A stretch of DNA of 64,000 nucleotides from Litoditis marina (taxonomy: Eukaryota > Nematoda > Chromadorea > Rhabditida > Rhabditidae). The notes beneath the pieces were generated by a model, which made no database searches, was not told where the DNA came from, and saw only the letters and a program-made list of their open reading frames with translations. Of the stretch, positions 33,246 through 44,284 are shown piece after piece (the stretch's first letter is position 1; every line of letters begins with the position of its first letter). Where the stretch lies: NCBI GenBank assembly GCA_964036275.1, contig OZ038435.1:19508793-19572792 (forward strand), read 5' to 3'. A program made the translations under genes and the position numbers.

Positions 33246-34351
33246 TGGTGCTATCGTTATCGTTGCACATTTCCGACCTATGATGTGTTTAACATTGTGT
33301 GAATAAAATTGTTCTAATTTTAACTGAGACTCTAGCAGCGTGCCAAGGAAATTTATAATGAATATTTCTTAACGGCAACGAAACGGTTTTAGAGAAGTGT
33401 TTTTGCTTCAAAACTTGCTATTTTTCCGAAAAACTGTAGAAAGACATTGAAATAGGACGTTCAGAGTATGAGACCCTAAAAGTACATACAAACCTACAAA
33501 AAACAGAAGATTATTGATTTATAATCTTATCGCAACCTTCTTGTATCTTTCTGTCACGCTTTGCCTTCGCCGATTCGCAATTTTAGAGACCTTTTTAGAG
33601 GTGAGCGAAAAACAAAATTCTATAAACTTTGTGTAAAAATAACAAATAATCTGTGTGAGCTCTAAAAGCGAGCCAACATAATGTAATTCAGATTTATTCG
33701 ATGATTGCATTCCTTTCAGAAAATGAAACTCCTAAAAATCTGGTATTAACCATGTTTGAGCGATTGGTTTGTTTGATCAGATTAAAGTTCATTCATGCCT
33801 TTGTTTTCGGCCTTTTGCAACGTTTGCACAGTTTTGTAGGCGTGGCCGTTTCGCACCTTAGTACAAATAGTCAGTTCACACCTGGTGGTTGCATATTTTA
33901 GCCGTATTGCTGAGACTGAATAATGCTGTTATTCTAACAAAGTTTTATGAACAACTTGGTTGTTGGCAAAAGTGCTTGTACATACAAAATGAATGATAGA
34001 ACACGGAATATGTGATATGACTGATAGGATCACTCAAAAACAAAATTACATCTCTCAGGAGCAATATCTCACAATGTGATGTTAGCTCGTGCGGTGTTCC
34101 TTAGATTCCCATGGAAAAATAATAAACTTCTAATGAGATTCATTCATTTTCTGAGCTTAAATGTTAGAAGTTCACGAGTAGTCGAGTAGGTCATGGGGTG
34201 TTCATGAGATTCGCATGAGATAGAATGAATTGCTGGTGTAGTATTATCACCGCCTCGTGACGGAGCGACGTGAAACAATAGCTATTGATATTGATTATTA
34301 AATGTCAATTGTTCTATCATCATAATCACTTAGTTTTCAGTTTTGCACAGA

Positions 34352-37300
34352 ATGGACCAATCGTGCAGTCTTTCGCGGCGCTCCCAGTTCATTCTTTGCA
34401 TTACTTACGTGGCTTCTGTTTCTATTGCAGTTGTCGAATTCACGCGATGGAGGAATAATCTAGTTCAAAGGTCAGTTCATCGTCATACTTTGAATAGTAA
34501 TGGACCGTGGTATTCATACATTGCGTTTTTACCTTCTTTGTTTTCTCGCAGTAGTTCACGGACGTTTTTTTTCTGTTTTAAAGGTAGTAGCTCTACAGAT
34601 GTGGGTGATAAAAAAAATCCTGTGCACATAGATTCAAGGAACAAAACTAGCGTTTGCTGTAGCATCGATGTCTCTCTCTACTCATTATAGTGAATGAAAC
34701 GGGCGTATGAAAAAGTAAGAAAACCTATCAGTGAAGTAAGTGACTTCACTCTTTACAGAGCCGATGTAGTAAATGTTGTGAGTGTAGAAAGTTCATTTCT
34801 GACCTACCACAACTACTCAATTCATCGCAATGTTATTTCCCCACGAATAGCAGAGTTCAATCGGATATCTCAAATTCTACATATCAGTGCCGACTTGTTA
34901 GACGAGGAGAAACTGGAGAAAAAGGTATGGTATATACTGTTTCTCAATCGCACAGATGAAACATGTTCAACACAGCAAAACTCAAAAACGTAGAGTGACA
35001 AAGTGCACGATGCTTCATTAGAATGCTAACTTGACGTGACTGTTTAATTGACTTCTAGTGTAGTGTACAGTCCACACCATTTCTATTCAGACACCTACAG
35101 TATCTGTTTGACTTTCTAAGTATTTTTGAACACTGTTTGTTAAAGGGACTTGAAATGGAATGACTACAATACAAACACTACAAGAATTTACAGTGTTAAA
35201 TTCCACAAGGAATAAAGACTTTCGAATATGTTAGTCTATACAGCGGTCGTGCCATAGCACATCTCAAAAATGTTCTCGAAACGCAATGTTAACTCACTAA
35301 TTTCGGACGGAAATCAACGAGTTCTAACTACAAACTGGGCGAGATTCGAGATAGTAACAAGACCGTATGCTCTGGCGCGGGAGCAATTCCTCTAAACGTA
35401 ATAACTCACAAACTTCTTATGAGATTGTGTTCATTTCTATGCTAACAACTCCTATGTTCACGAGTATCGCATGACGTTCTCATGGGGTTTCCATGAAAAA
35501 ATCCTATATGAACTTCTAATGAGGTAGGATGGATTGCTACGCCGCCTAGAGAGAGAGAGAGTTCTATAGTGCCGATGCCCATAGCCCCATAGGCCAAAAA
35601 TAGTCGGATGATTTCCCACTATTCATGATTCCAAGATTGGGTCATCTCTCAAATTACTCTACTTCTTGTATATTTCTTACTTCAACTTCTCCTGATTCAG
35701 GTAGAAAACTGGAATGCGCCTATATCTCTCTCAGTAGTGCTCAACCATCCACAACAATATTTATGTATCGTCAAACAGGTACTCAACAACTCTATTTTTT
35801 AGTCAAGTTCAAAGTTCCAGAGCGAAGTTCGTTCTCTTGGAAGATGGGTAGATATAGTTTCCACCATACCTACTCTGAGACTCGTAGTTTGGTTATTTCG
35901 AAATCCTACTGTAGAAGTCTCACTAGGAATGAAAAAGACTATAGGCCAACCTCTTAGCTGACAACTTTTTGACAGATTCCATATATTATTCTTAGACCTT
36001 TTCTCATTGATCTTTCACACGTGGGACGTGAAAAGGTTGAACTACACTGAGAGTGATACACTGTTCCGATAAAGTCGTTTAATTTCCGTAATATGTTCAT
36101 TCATGTTCGTTTATTATGATTTTTCCCAAATGTTCGTTGATAATAGCTTCATTTCAGATGAAAACACTATCGGAGTCGAATGATTTTGTGGAAAAACATC
36201 TCAGTGTTCACTTGATATTTCCCTCGAAATGGTCAACGAGTGTATTTTTGTCAGTGGAATCAGAAGACTGTGAAGAGGATAGAGAAATCACATCCACTGA
36301 AATACCAACAAACTTGGCAAAAAACGTGGCTAGAATGGTAAGTTTCTCAGAAAGAAAACAAAAATGGTTTATTACGGAAACTAAGTGAAAATTACAAAAG
36401 TGATGTAACGTGGGAAATGTTGTTTGATTACCCATTTCCTACTAATTTTCGTGAAATGTGAAAAACTATCTCCAAATTTAGTATTTCTCGAAGAGATCAT
36501 GTTAGCAAGCATGATAAAAGAGTTCCAAGTTGATGTCGTGAAAGTCTTTCTGTTTTTTTACAATTGATTTTCCAGTACTGTTCTACCAAATACATTCTGA
36601 TCGCTGATTTCGATAGTTTGTTCAGTGCCGATTTTGAAGAGGAAGTGCTCCGAATAGCACAGCAAAATATAGATGCATCGAGAAAGAGAGTCCTCGTATA
36701 CAGAAGTTTCGAGATTGACGAAGTCATGGAAAAGTAGGTTTTAGTCCCGGCGTGGTAGCAATCCCTCAAAAGTTTTAATTTTATAGCAATCCCTCAAAAA
36801 TTTTATGAGATACCTCATCAGCAATTAACACGAGCTTCTCATGCGATTCTATTGATTTCTGTGCTATAACATTGAGAGTTCACGTATTGCTCATGAGGTA
36901 TCTCATGAGAAACTCATATGAACTTCTCATGAGATTCAAGGGGTTGCTACGCCACCTGTTCAGAAACTGAGTGAGGGCGAACTGTAGCTTATTGAGGTGT
37001 TGTACTTCTCAGACTTGATATATACTAGAAGTAAATTGAATAGTCACGTAAGTTGACATTCTAATGAAGCATCGTGCACTTTGTCATTGCACGTTTCTGA
37101 GTTCTGCTGTGTTGAACTTTCACGTGACTGTGCAATTGACAGTGTAATGTGAATGTCACAATCTAATGATGAAAGTAGTTTTATTTGGTGTTTGTATCTC
37201 CTTCTTGCTGCTATCTTCTACTCTCGAGGTCGCCAGGATACAAATTGAATTTCCGGTTACAGTCTGAAAATGTGAGAGTTTTTGGTGTTTTGCATATTTA

Positions 37301-39990
37301 GATACTTACGCAATACAACATTTGATTTGCAAAAATTTCACTAGTTTTGCGAAGTAGGCACATTGAAATTTTTATCGTATTCAGTTTCTTGTTTGTTTTT
37401 AGCATGCGTGATATTTCCGACAGAGAGAACAAAAGACGTGAAATTCTTTTGTTCTACGAGTTGCACGTTGCGAATTACGTTGGCGGGTTTGCGCAGGTGC
37501 ACTGAGATCAACATCTGAACAAACACAAAAGCGTGAAAAATAATATTTTTGTCTGGAAGCTAAATCAGATTTTCTGAACATTTTGATGGAAGTTTTCGTA
37601 ATGAAACTTTAAGCTGCGACAATTGTTAGCTACTTTTTAGCGGCCTCGACGAGATAGTGTGCGGGTCAGAGAGACGCAGACTGTCCCAATCTTTCTGACC
37701 TGCACACTCTTAGGTCGAAGCCTGTGGAAAAGTGATTGCTAATTGAAACCTAGTTGCTCAACGGCTCGAGACTTTGGTGGCGTGCCAACAAAGTTTATAT
37801 GTTGAGGCCATAAGAAAATGTGATTGTGTACTTTCAGTCCAAGGTCTAAAGCGGACCTCCATCTTCTGTTCTCTAGTGATTCTGCTATTGTTGCGGACGG
37901 ACAGTACTTCACGGGTACGCGAAGAGCTTTTTGAATTTTCGACATCACAATTTTCTAGAATGTTGGTATAGGATTTGTCAAACCGTTGTGGACACCGTAT
38001 CATCGATTTTGTAAGGGGCGGGGTTTGGCGAGAGGCCAGCCAGTCTGCGTATCATTGAGATACACACTCTCTCAACTGCTGGCAAGTAATCAACGACCGC
38101 TCGCCCCGCATCGCTCGATCAATCGAACCCTCTGCTGTCTTTATGGGGAAAATGGCGACTATATAGAAAAATTAAAATACAAAGCATATCCAACGAGTGG
38201 ATAATAGAGAAAATTGATGATGTCCGGGTGATACCAGAATATGATCGAATCTCGATAAAGTCAGAAAATCGTCTTTCAATGAGGAGACAACATCATACTG
38301 TAACTTTGAGCTTCTGCTGTGTGATTCGAAGTTTGTATTTGGCGAGCTGCTGGAAATTGCGATGTTGAAACAGTGCAGATAATTCACTAGCTCACGTTCA
38401 TGAAAAAAATATACTCGAAAGAAAACAGAATCGCTGGATGCGTCCTTTCAATTTTTTGTGCATTTCAGACTCTCAAAACATTTCTACAGTAGACGAGTGG
38501 TTCACAGCCAACGTCTCCGACAGCGGGATACTCATCAAAAATATGAAGTTCGTATTTGATCATGAACCTCTGGAGACATTTCTGGTATTCACTGAGAACC
38601 ACTATTTAAAGAAAGAACGATCATGTGGTCTAATCCCAACGCTTCAGTCCTTTAAATTACAATACATTTTTCCATTGCAGTTTAAAAGACCGTTGGCACG
38701 AGTTCGGTCCACATAATCGTCATACTATAATGCTGAAAACTCGATTGAAAATATTTCGCTCACTTTATTACGGGGTAAATTGTTGAGATTTGAAGGAAAC
38801 TAGCATTGTCTGGTAGTAAAAGGATGAGCAAACATAACGTTGATATCGAAACAGTCCAACAACTTTACTGAACCAAACAAGTGCGATTTGAATTGTGTCA
38901 AATGAGGTTCGCCAAGCTAACAACTATAACCTTTCTCTGACCCAGAAAGAAATACGTTCGATACAAGTATAGTTATATACTGTTAGTACATTGCACAGTC
39001 ACGTGAAAAGCTGAACACAGCAGAACTCGGAAACGTGCAAGGACAAAGTGCACGATTCCTGATTAGAACGCCAACTTTACGTGACTATTCAATTTACTTC
39101 TAGTATATGTGTTGCAGATACCTCAACCTCTCCTGGCGCCGTCAGTTCGTTGCATTGGCTAATATTCCTATGAATGATGAAACATTCTCGAATGAATATG
39201 AAGACGATACAATTTTGGTGAGAATTTTCTTGTTTCGGAAGGAGAAATAAAGTTGGTTCCTCTTTTCAAGAAAGTTTGATCTGCACGATCTCACTTGGAA
39301 TAAGCGAGTGAAGGATCAGAGAATGGTGAGAGTTGGAGCCGAAGAGGAGAAATACCAAAGAGTGTTCTTATTTTGCTTGTATAACGAAGAAAAAAAACGT
39401 TCTGGATTTCTAAAGCAAACTCTAACTTTGTCGAAAAGTTTTCAAACACTTTTTGTATAAAAACATTGTTAAGACCTCTATAAATTGAACATCATTAAAC
39501 TGGAATGAACTTGTCGTTATTGTACTATTGGAATTCTCGATTTTCAGGGTTTGGAAGTATGTCGAGCTGGGTATAAATTTGATCTACTGACCGAGCATTT
39601 TTCGTTTTATAAAGAATTTACGAAAAAGATCCCTCACTCCAACGATCCGGTACACAAAGTAGACAAATCGAGGTAAGATAGTCCATAAAGTTGTTACGTG
39701 AAAGTTTCGCAGTACATGTCGCAACACGCAGTACATGTCGCTATCAGCCATGAAAACTGCGTATTTACGGAGGAAATGAACTTAACATTATTTGAGACAC
39801 TTCAGACTATAATTCATTGTTACTGGCATTCTTATACTAATACTTATTCTTTTTGTGTTTTAGGCTCACAAAAGCTGTGGCGACGTTCGAAGATAGAATG
39901 ACGAACCAATATCCAAATACGGAACGAGATTGCCCAGACCTTGATTCATTTTTGTATTCAAATGATAACTTGAAAAATAATAAAAACTAA
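34352..39990 (+). CDS. GT49-family glycosyltransferase
   Basis: The exons are 34352-34470, 34759-34924, 35701-35778, 36158-36337, 36576-36733, 37838-37914, 38469-38547, 39118-39217, 39548-39672 and 39864-39990. Phases are continuous and the product is 402 residues. Residues 12-28 are one hydrophobic segment after a short basic start (SLSRR), a type II Golgi anchor. The lumenal part has family landmarks: VENWNAPISLSVVL (96-109), NLAKNVARMYCSTKYILIAD with a DFD metal site at D192-D194, VLVYRSFEI, and EVCRAGYKFDLLTEHFSFYK near 322-341. These match B4GAT1/LARGE-type GT49 enzymes and nematode bgnt genes, which add glucuronic acid to glycans on proteins such as dystroglycan. Exact substrate is inference. 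The donor of exon 7 (AA|GTTCGT) is the weakest junction. An acceptor (TTAGTTTTCAG) lies 11 bp before the ATG. MITEs crowd the introns. Confidence 0.88.
34933..35062. mobile_element. MITE family M3, copy 3
   Basis: It starts TATACTGTTTCTCAATCGCA, contains CATGTTCAACACAGCAAAAC, and ends near ACTGTTTAATTGACTTCTAG. It starts 8 bp after the second exon of the GT49 gene. Confidence 0.7.
35373..35548. mobile_element. MITE family M4, copy 2
   Basis: It shares the GAGCAATTCC start region and the GGATTGCTACGCCGCC end with copy 1, with an interior TTCATGAGT-type repeat (CTCATGGGGTTTCCATGA). It is intronic in the GT49 gene. Confidence 0.65.
36748..36957. mobile_element. MITE family M4, copy 3
   Basis: It starts CCGGCGTGGTAGCAATCCCT and ends GGGGTTGCTACGCC. 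Near the left end a ~26 bp piece (TAGCAATCCCTCAAAA) is duplicated. It starts 15 bp after an exon of the GT49 gene. Confidence 0.75.
37021..37146. mobile_element. MITE family M3, copy 4
   Basis: It starts TATACTAGAAGTAAATTGAA then TAGTCACGTAAG and ends CACGTGACTGTGCAATTGAC then AGTGTA. It is intronic in the GT49 gene, in inverse orientation to copy 3. Confidence 0.8.
38608..38730. mobile_element. MITE family M5, copy 2
   Basis: It starts AAGAACGATCATGTGGTCTA then ATCCCAACGCTTCAGTCCTT and ends CGGTCCACATAATCGTCATA. It is intronic in the GT49 gene. Confidence 0.75.
38976..39106. mobile_element. MITE family M3, copy 5
   Basis: It starts TATACTGTTAGTACATTGCA then CAGTCACGTGAAA and ends ACGTGACTATTCAATTTACT then TCTAGTATA. 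Its right end is only 11 bp from the exon at 39118, so it forms part of the acceptor region. Confidence 0.85.
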
Positions 39991-42039
39991 TACAATTCGT
40001 TTGTAAAAAGAGAGGAAAGAAGACATTTATGAGAGAAAATAATGTGAATTCCATGTTTGATAACAACTGTTTTTCGTTAACAACATGTTTTGTGGAACTA
40101 AAACTACTCTCGGTTAAAGAATGACGATTATGTGCTCCAATCTCAACGCTTCAGTCCTTTAAACTGCAATACATTTTTCAATTGAAGTTTAACGGACTGA
40201 CGCGTCGAGATTGGAGCACATAATCGTCCTACTTTAAGTTATGAAAATAACAGAGAAAATTGTGTGAAAAAAAAACCGAAGATCATTGAGAAGTATTTGC
40301 GAAAATAGGCGAAATAATATTTTGGGACGAGTATTTTTCAATATGTCACTTCATCTTTTTCGCATACAACTAACACTCGAGCGCGTGTTGTTCACGCTCA
40401 AGGATCATAAACAATATTTTATCCGAGACTAAGCATGTTTTAAACGGATGTGGTGTTTGTAGTTTGATGTACTCGACCTGATTGAGTACAATTTGCAAAT
40501 CTATGCTGTGATTATAGTTTGAACTACAAATTGGAGCAAGGTCATCTCCTAGGTTACAACTCGCTTGTAAATTGCTCTCATTAAATGAGTTTCTATTTTT
40601 TTACGAAACTATCATTTAGTGAGATCTCAACCCCCTTCTCTTTTTTGTTCCATCCTTCTTTGCGAGTTTCAAAGCTGAAAATATCGAGAAGAGTATCTCA
40701 AGTTTGTACACACGTTATTATATAACTCATATTGAATGAATGTGTCCGTTTTTGTATTCGTGCATTTTTTTCGCAAAAGTTGAAAAGTAAAAAAGTTGTG
40801 AAGCTTGATAATTTGCAATATCAGAATTGAACATTCCTTCTTCGCACAGTTCCTGGTTCGGTTTTTCATATGACGTGAGCTTCCGAAATCTCTGCCAGTC
40901 AAAGCTAACCAAAGCTCTCTAATCCTAAAAAGCTACTTTGGTCATGATTACATTGAGCTGAGAAGATTTTGAGACAAGCCGCCTCTCTTTTTTTGTCTGC
41001 CACAGCGACCACATCTCCTGCAGAATATCTATTCTGAGTTCTAGTTGTTTTAAATCGATGTTTTTTTCTGGGCATGAAGTGTATATTTGTCGAACGCTCT
41101 ATAATAGAATGAACATTGAACATTCTATGATATTTTATGTTTCAGACGTTTCAGAAATAGTGATGATTTACTCAATGTAAGTAAGAAACTGTTTTAGTTT
41201 TTTTCGATTCTAATACGACACCCGCACTTCCGGCCAAAACCGGAAGTGCACCTCCAAAGTAGACGCCATTCAATATGCGAGAGTATAGTCCACGTCTTTA
41301 TTACTTGACGTTTTAGCCTACGAATTTCAACTTCAAAAACTTAATGTTCAGATGATTTCTTATAACTTTTTGGGTGCTTTATAACATAAAACTAGTCGGT
41401 AACTGAATTGAAAATGTCATTTACCCCCATCCGAAGTTCACATTACGCCAATTAGGTAGAGCGTTTGCATTATATTTCCACCTCATATTGATAATAAGAA
41501 TCTTGGTAGAGATTCATCATTGAAACATTATTCACTTGAACGAAAACAAATTGGATAGATTGTGGCAAAACTTATTATTTTGGTTGCATGTGTTAAACTA
41601 ACAATCTTGTTACACGCTGAATCGCTCAGAAACTACAATACTACAAAACTAAAACTACAAAAACTATACTATAAAACTAAGCCACAAAACATTGACCAAT
41701 TATTATCCTTTTAGTGTCAGTTCATTTAGTGGATAGGAAATTCGCATTACCAGAGGGAAAAAGTTTGCAAGAGCTTTGGCCACCTAATAATGCAATTTGT
41801 AGTCATGCGCGTGAGAAAAACAAAAAAGTAATCAAGCTGGCCTTTTAGCACAAAAGAGCAAGCGGCGAAACTCATTACATACAATTATTGAAAACATTTC
41901 TCCGGTTTTATTTAATTAGTACATATTTTCCGACGTAATTATGGAAACATGAGCAAAGGTACATTTTCGTTCACTTATCAACTCTGTTTTTTTCGTTTAT
42001 GAGTCTAAAGTTTTAATTGAATGTTTTTTTAGTTAAATA
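39991..42039. other. Intergenic region between GT49 and cN-II genes
   Basis: This is a ~2 kb stretch. It holds an M5 MITE at 40114-40237 and a facing pair of the dispersed GTTTGTAGTTTGAT motif (40454 and about 40512-40526). One exon-like segment at 41145-41177 (acceptor ATGTTTCAG, donor GTAAGT) could not be linked to either gene. Nothing else is supported. Confidence 0.6.
40114..40237. mobile_element. MITE family M5, copy 3
   Basis: This is the best-preserved copy. The left part reads ATGACGATTATGTGCTCCAA then TCTCAACGC, and the right part reads GCGTCGAGATTGGAGCACAT then AATCGTCCT. An inner inverted pair (CAGTCCTTTAAACTGC, AAGTTTAACGGACTG) flanks CAATACATTTTTCAATTG. Confidence 0.85.
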
Positions 42040-43538
42040 ATGCGTGGTCTTACTACACCGGCGGATATACTGCAAGCCTTTCTCCAGGCCATTCAACACA
42101 AGTCCAAAAAGCCGAAACGGAAAGAGAATAAAAGAAAGTGAGTTAAACTTACTGCTTACTTCAGGAAAATAACGGGTGAGTCGTATGAACTCGAAGCCAT
42201 AATTTGAGAACGTTGAGCGGAGTACAAACAATGAGTGCAAAGTACAGACACATAGTCCAAGTACACCATCTTGGCTTGCTTTGAAAACGGCGAATCCTAC
42301 AAAACAGTGTATTTTGAAACAAATAGATTTCAAGATTTCAAGATTTATTCATTCACGTCATACTGTTGCAATACGGTGTTCCTATCGCTTTCCACAGATT
42401 TTTATCTCTGCACATCCTCAATATCTCTTCGAAGGAATAATGAGTGAAATATAGGTGCGGACAACGTTTGAGCTGTCGTTTGATCTGCCTTTCCGGCACA
42501 GATTTACAATAACGACTAGAAAAACAAGCAAACTACAAACACTCCGGTTCAGAGCTGATGTACTAGGGTTGTTAATCGAGTTTGAAATTTCGAGTTTTCG
42601 AGTTTTGGGAAAAAAACGAGTTTTTCGAGTTTCGAGTTATTCGAGTTTTGGGAATTTCGAGTTTTTCGAAATTCGAGTTTGGCTTTAACAACCCTATAAT
42701 GTACAGTATCAACTCTGTCTCAAGCTGGCTGAAACGGAAATTGTCATTTTTTCGGTGGGAAAATTAGTTTGATCCCATTATGTTGCATTGGTAATCTGAG
42801 AATACTGAAATGTACTGCAGGACATACTATACAACCTAACCCCTACGTTATAACTCTTGCCGAGAGCAGAAAATTTCTGTTTCAATCACGTTAACACACT
42901 TCTGTAACATAAATCCGTTCACAAGTTTTCGCGACCAGAAAGTTTCATCCTGTTTTCAACGGTTTCCACGTTGGTTAGGAAACTTTTCATTTCGAGAAAA
43001 AACCTTTTTGTCTTCATTTCAACTGACTCTACTCACCACTCGGTCTGACTATGGATAAACGGTAAACAATTTTGAGGATTTGAAGTTGGATCGACTGTAA
43101 AGCTTTGTTAAAACTATGACTTTTCTCTTAATTTTCCGTGAATTCATCAAAAAGGGGTTCATGTTATGATATATTTTCAACTTCAAGTTTAGTTTTCTTC
43201 TTCTTTGTAGCTAGCTCTGCGCACACGGAAGACTGTCTATTTACGACTGAAACGCAGGGAGATCAAACTACAAACCCATACGATCCGGCCAACAGTACCG
43301 TTTTAGCCTTCATGTGGGCGACCGCTACGGGAAAAAAGTTTTGGAGTTTCACAAAGTTTCACATATTTTTACATTTTTCATGTTCTCAGAATTTTCACCA
43401 ACCTGTCCCTTCAAATGTCTCGCATCAAGTATATTGGCTTCGACATGGATGCCACACTCGCCAGTACGTTTTCAGAAAATCCGGAAATCGGTATCAATCG
43501 ATAAGTTTGAAAAAGTAGTAACCATAGAAATATAATAA

Positions 43539-43622
<84 letters not shown>

Positions 43623-44236
43623 GTTTGTACTTCCTCCAGTTTCTATTTAACGACCGTAAAACATAATCCACCGTTAGTTTTCGCTTTCGCTTTTGATGAG
43701 GGCCCCTACCGGCATATAGTTGTTAAAAGCCGAAATGTCTAGATAACATGACTTCATACACGTGGATTCTAGGTTTTCTTTAATTTATTTTACTTTTACC
43801 TATACATTCTATAATTTTTTATATATCCTCACTTCACTATGTCTTCTATATATCTCTCTATTTCATAACTTTTCGTATGAGACTTGTAGATTGATCTCAT
43901 TTACAACATATACTAAAAATTATGGCTAAAACCGAAGAGAGCAAACTACAAACACATCTGTAATATACAATGTATACATGGGCCTGCTTTAGAGAGAGCG
44001 GAGTTTGAATTGTATTTCCAACGTTCAAAACAACTATTTCTCCAAATCAACCACCGAGATAGTTATATAGAACTAGGCAATGACATTAAAACACTAACAA
44101 GAATTTAATGAAATGTTCATTTTAGTATACAAATCTCCCGCTTCGGAAGAGTTGGCTTTCAACCTGGCCAAAAAGAAACTGGTTGAGAAAGGATACCCGA
44201 AGGAGTTGGAGGTCGGAAGAGAGAGAGAGAGACAGG

Positions 44237-44284
<48 letters not shown>

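Larger units (their letters stand above)
25580..34351. other. Gene-free repeat-rich region
   Basis: Apart from the missing galectin 5' exon, which should lie here, no coding exons were supported. Contents in order are CT-rich low complexity (25620-25990), a tRNA-like fragment (26213-26283), a five-unit tandem array (26860-28400), a TTAA-ended MITE, a LINE-like 3' end (28976-29190), nested MITEs (30673-31086), an M3 MITE (31436-31566), and further M2, M6 and tRNA-like copies up to 33245. Open frames within the tandem array are products of the repeat unit. Confidence 0.55.

Noticed and set aside
34565..34690. Possible extra exon of the GT49 gene after TCTCGCAG
   Set aside because: The first exon ends in phase 2 and joins directly in phase to the exon at 34759. 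The extra segment has no suitable donor and reaches a stop.
40905..41123. Minus-strand frame containing RYSAGDVVAVADKKREA, thought of as a retroelement integrase tail
   Set aside because: The resemblance is short and no flanking LTR, polymerase or integrase text was found.
43411..43671. Minus-strand frame of 86 codons
   Set aside because: It is mostly translated TA microsatellite and antisense of a 5'-nucleotidase exon.
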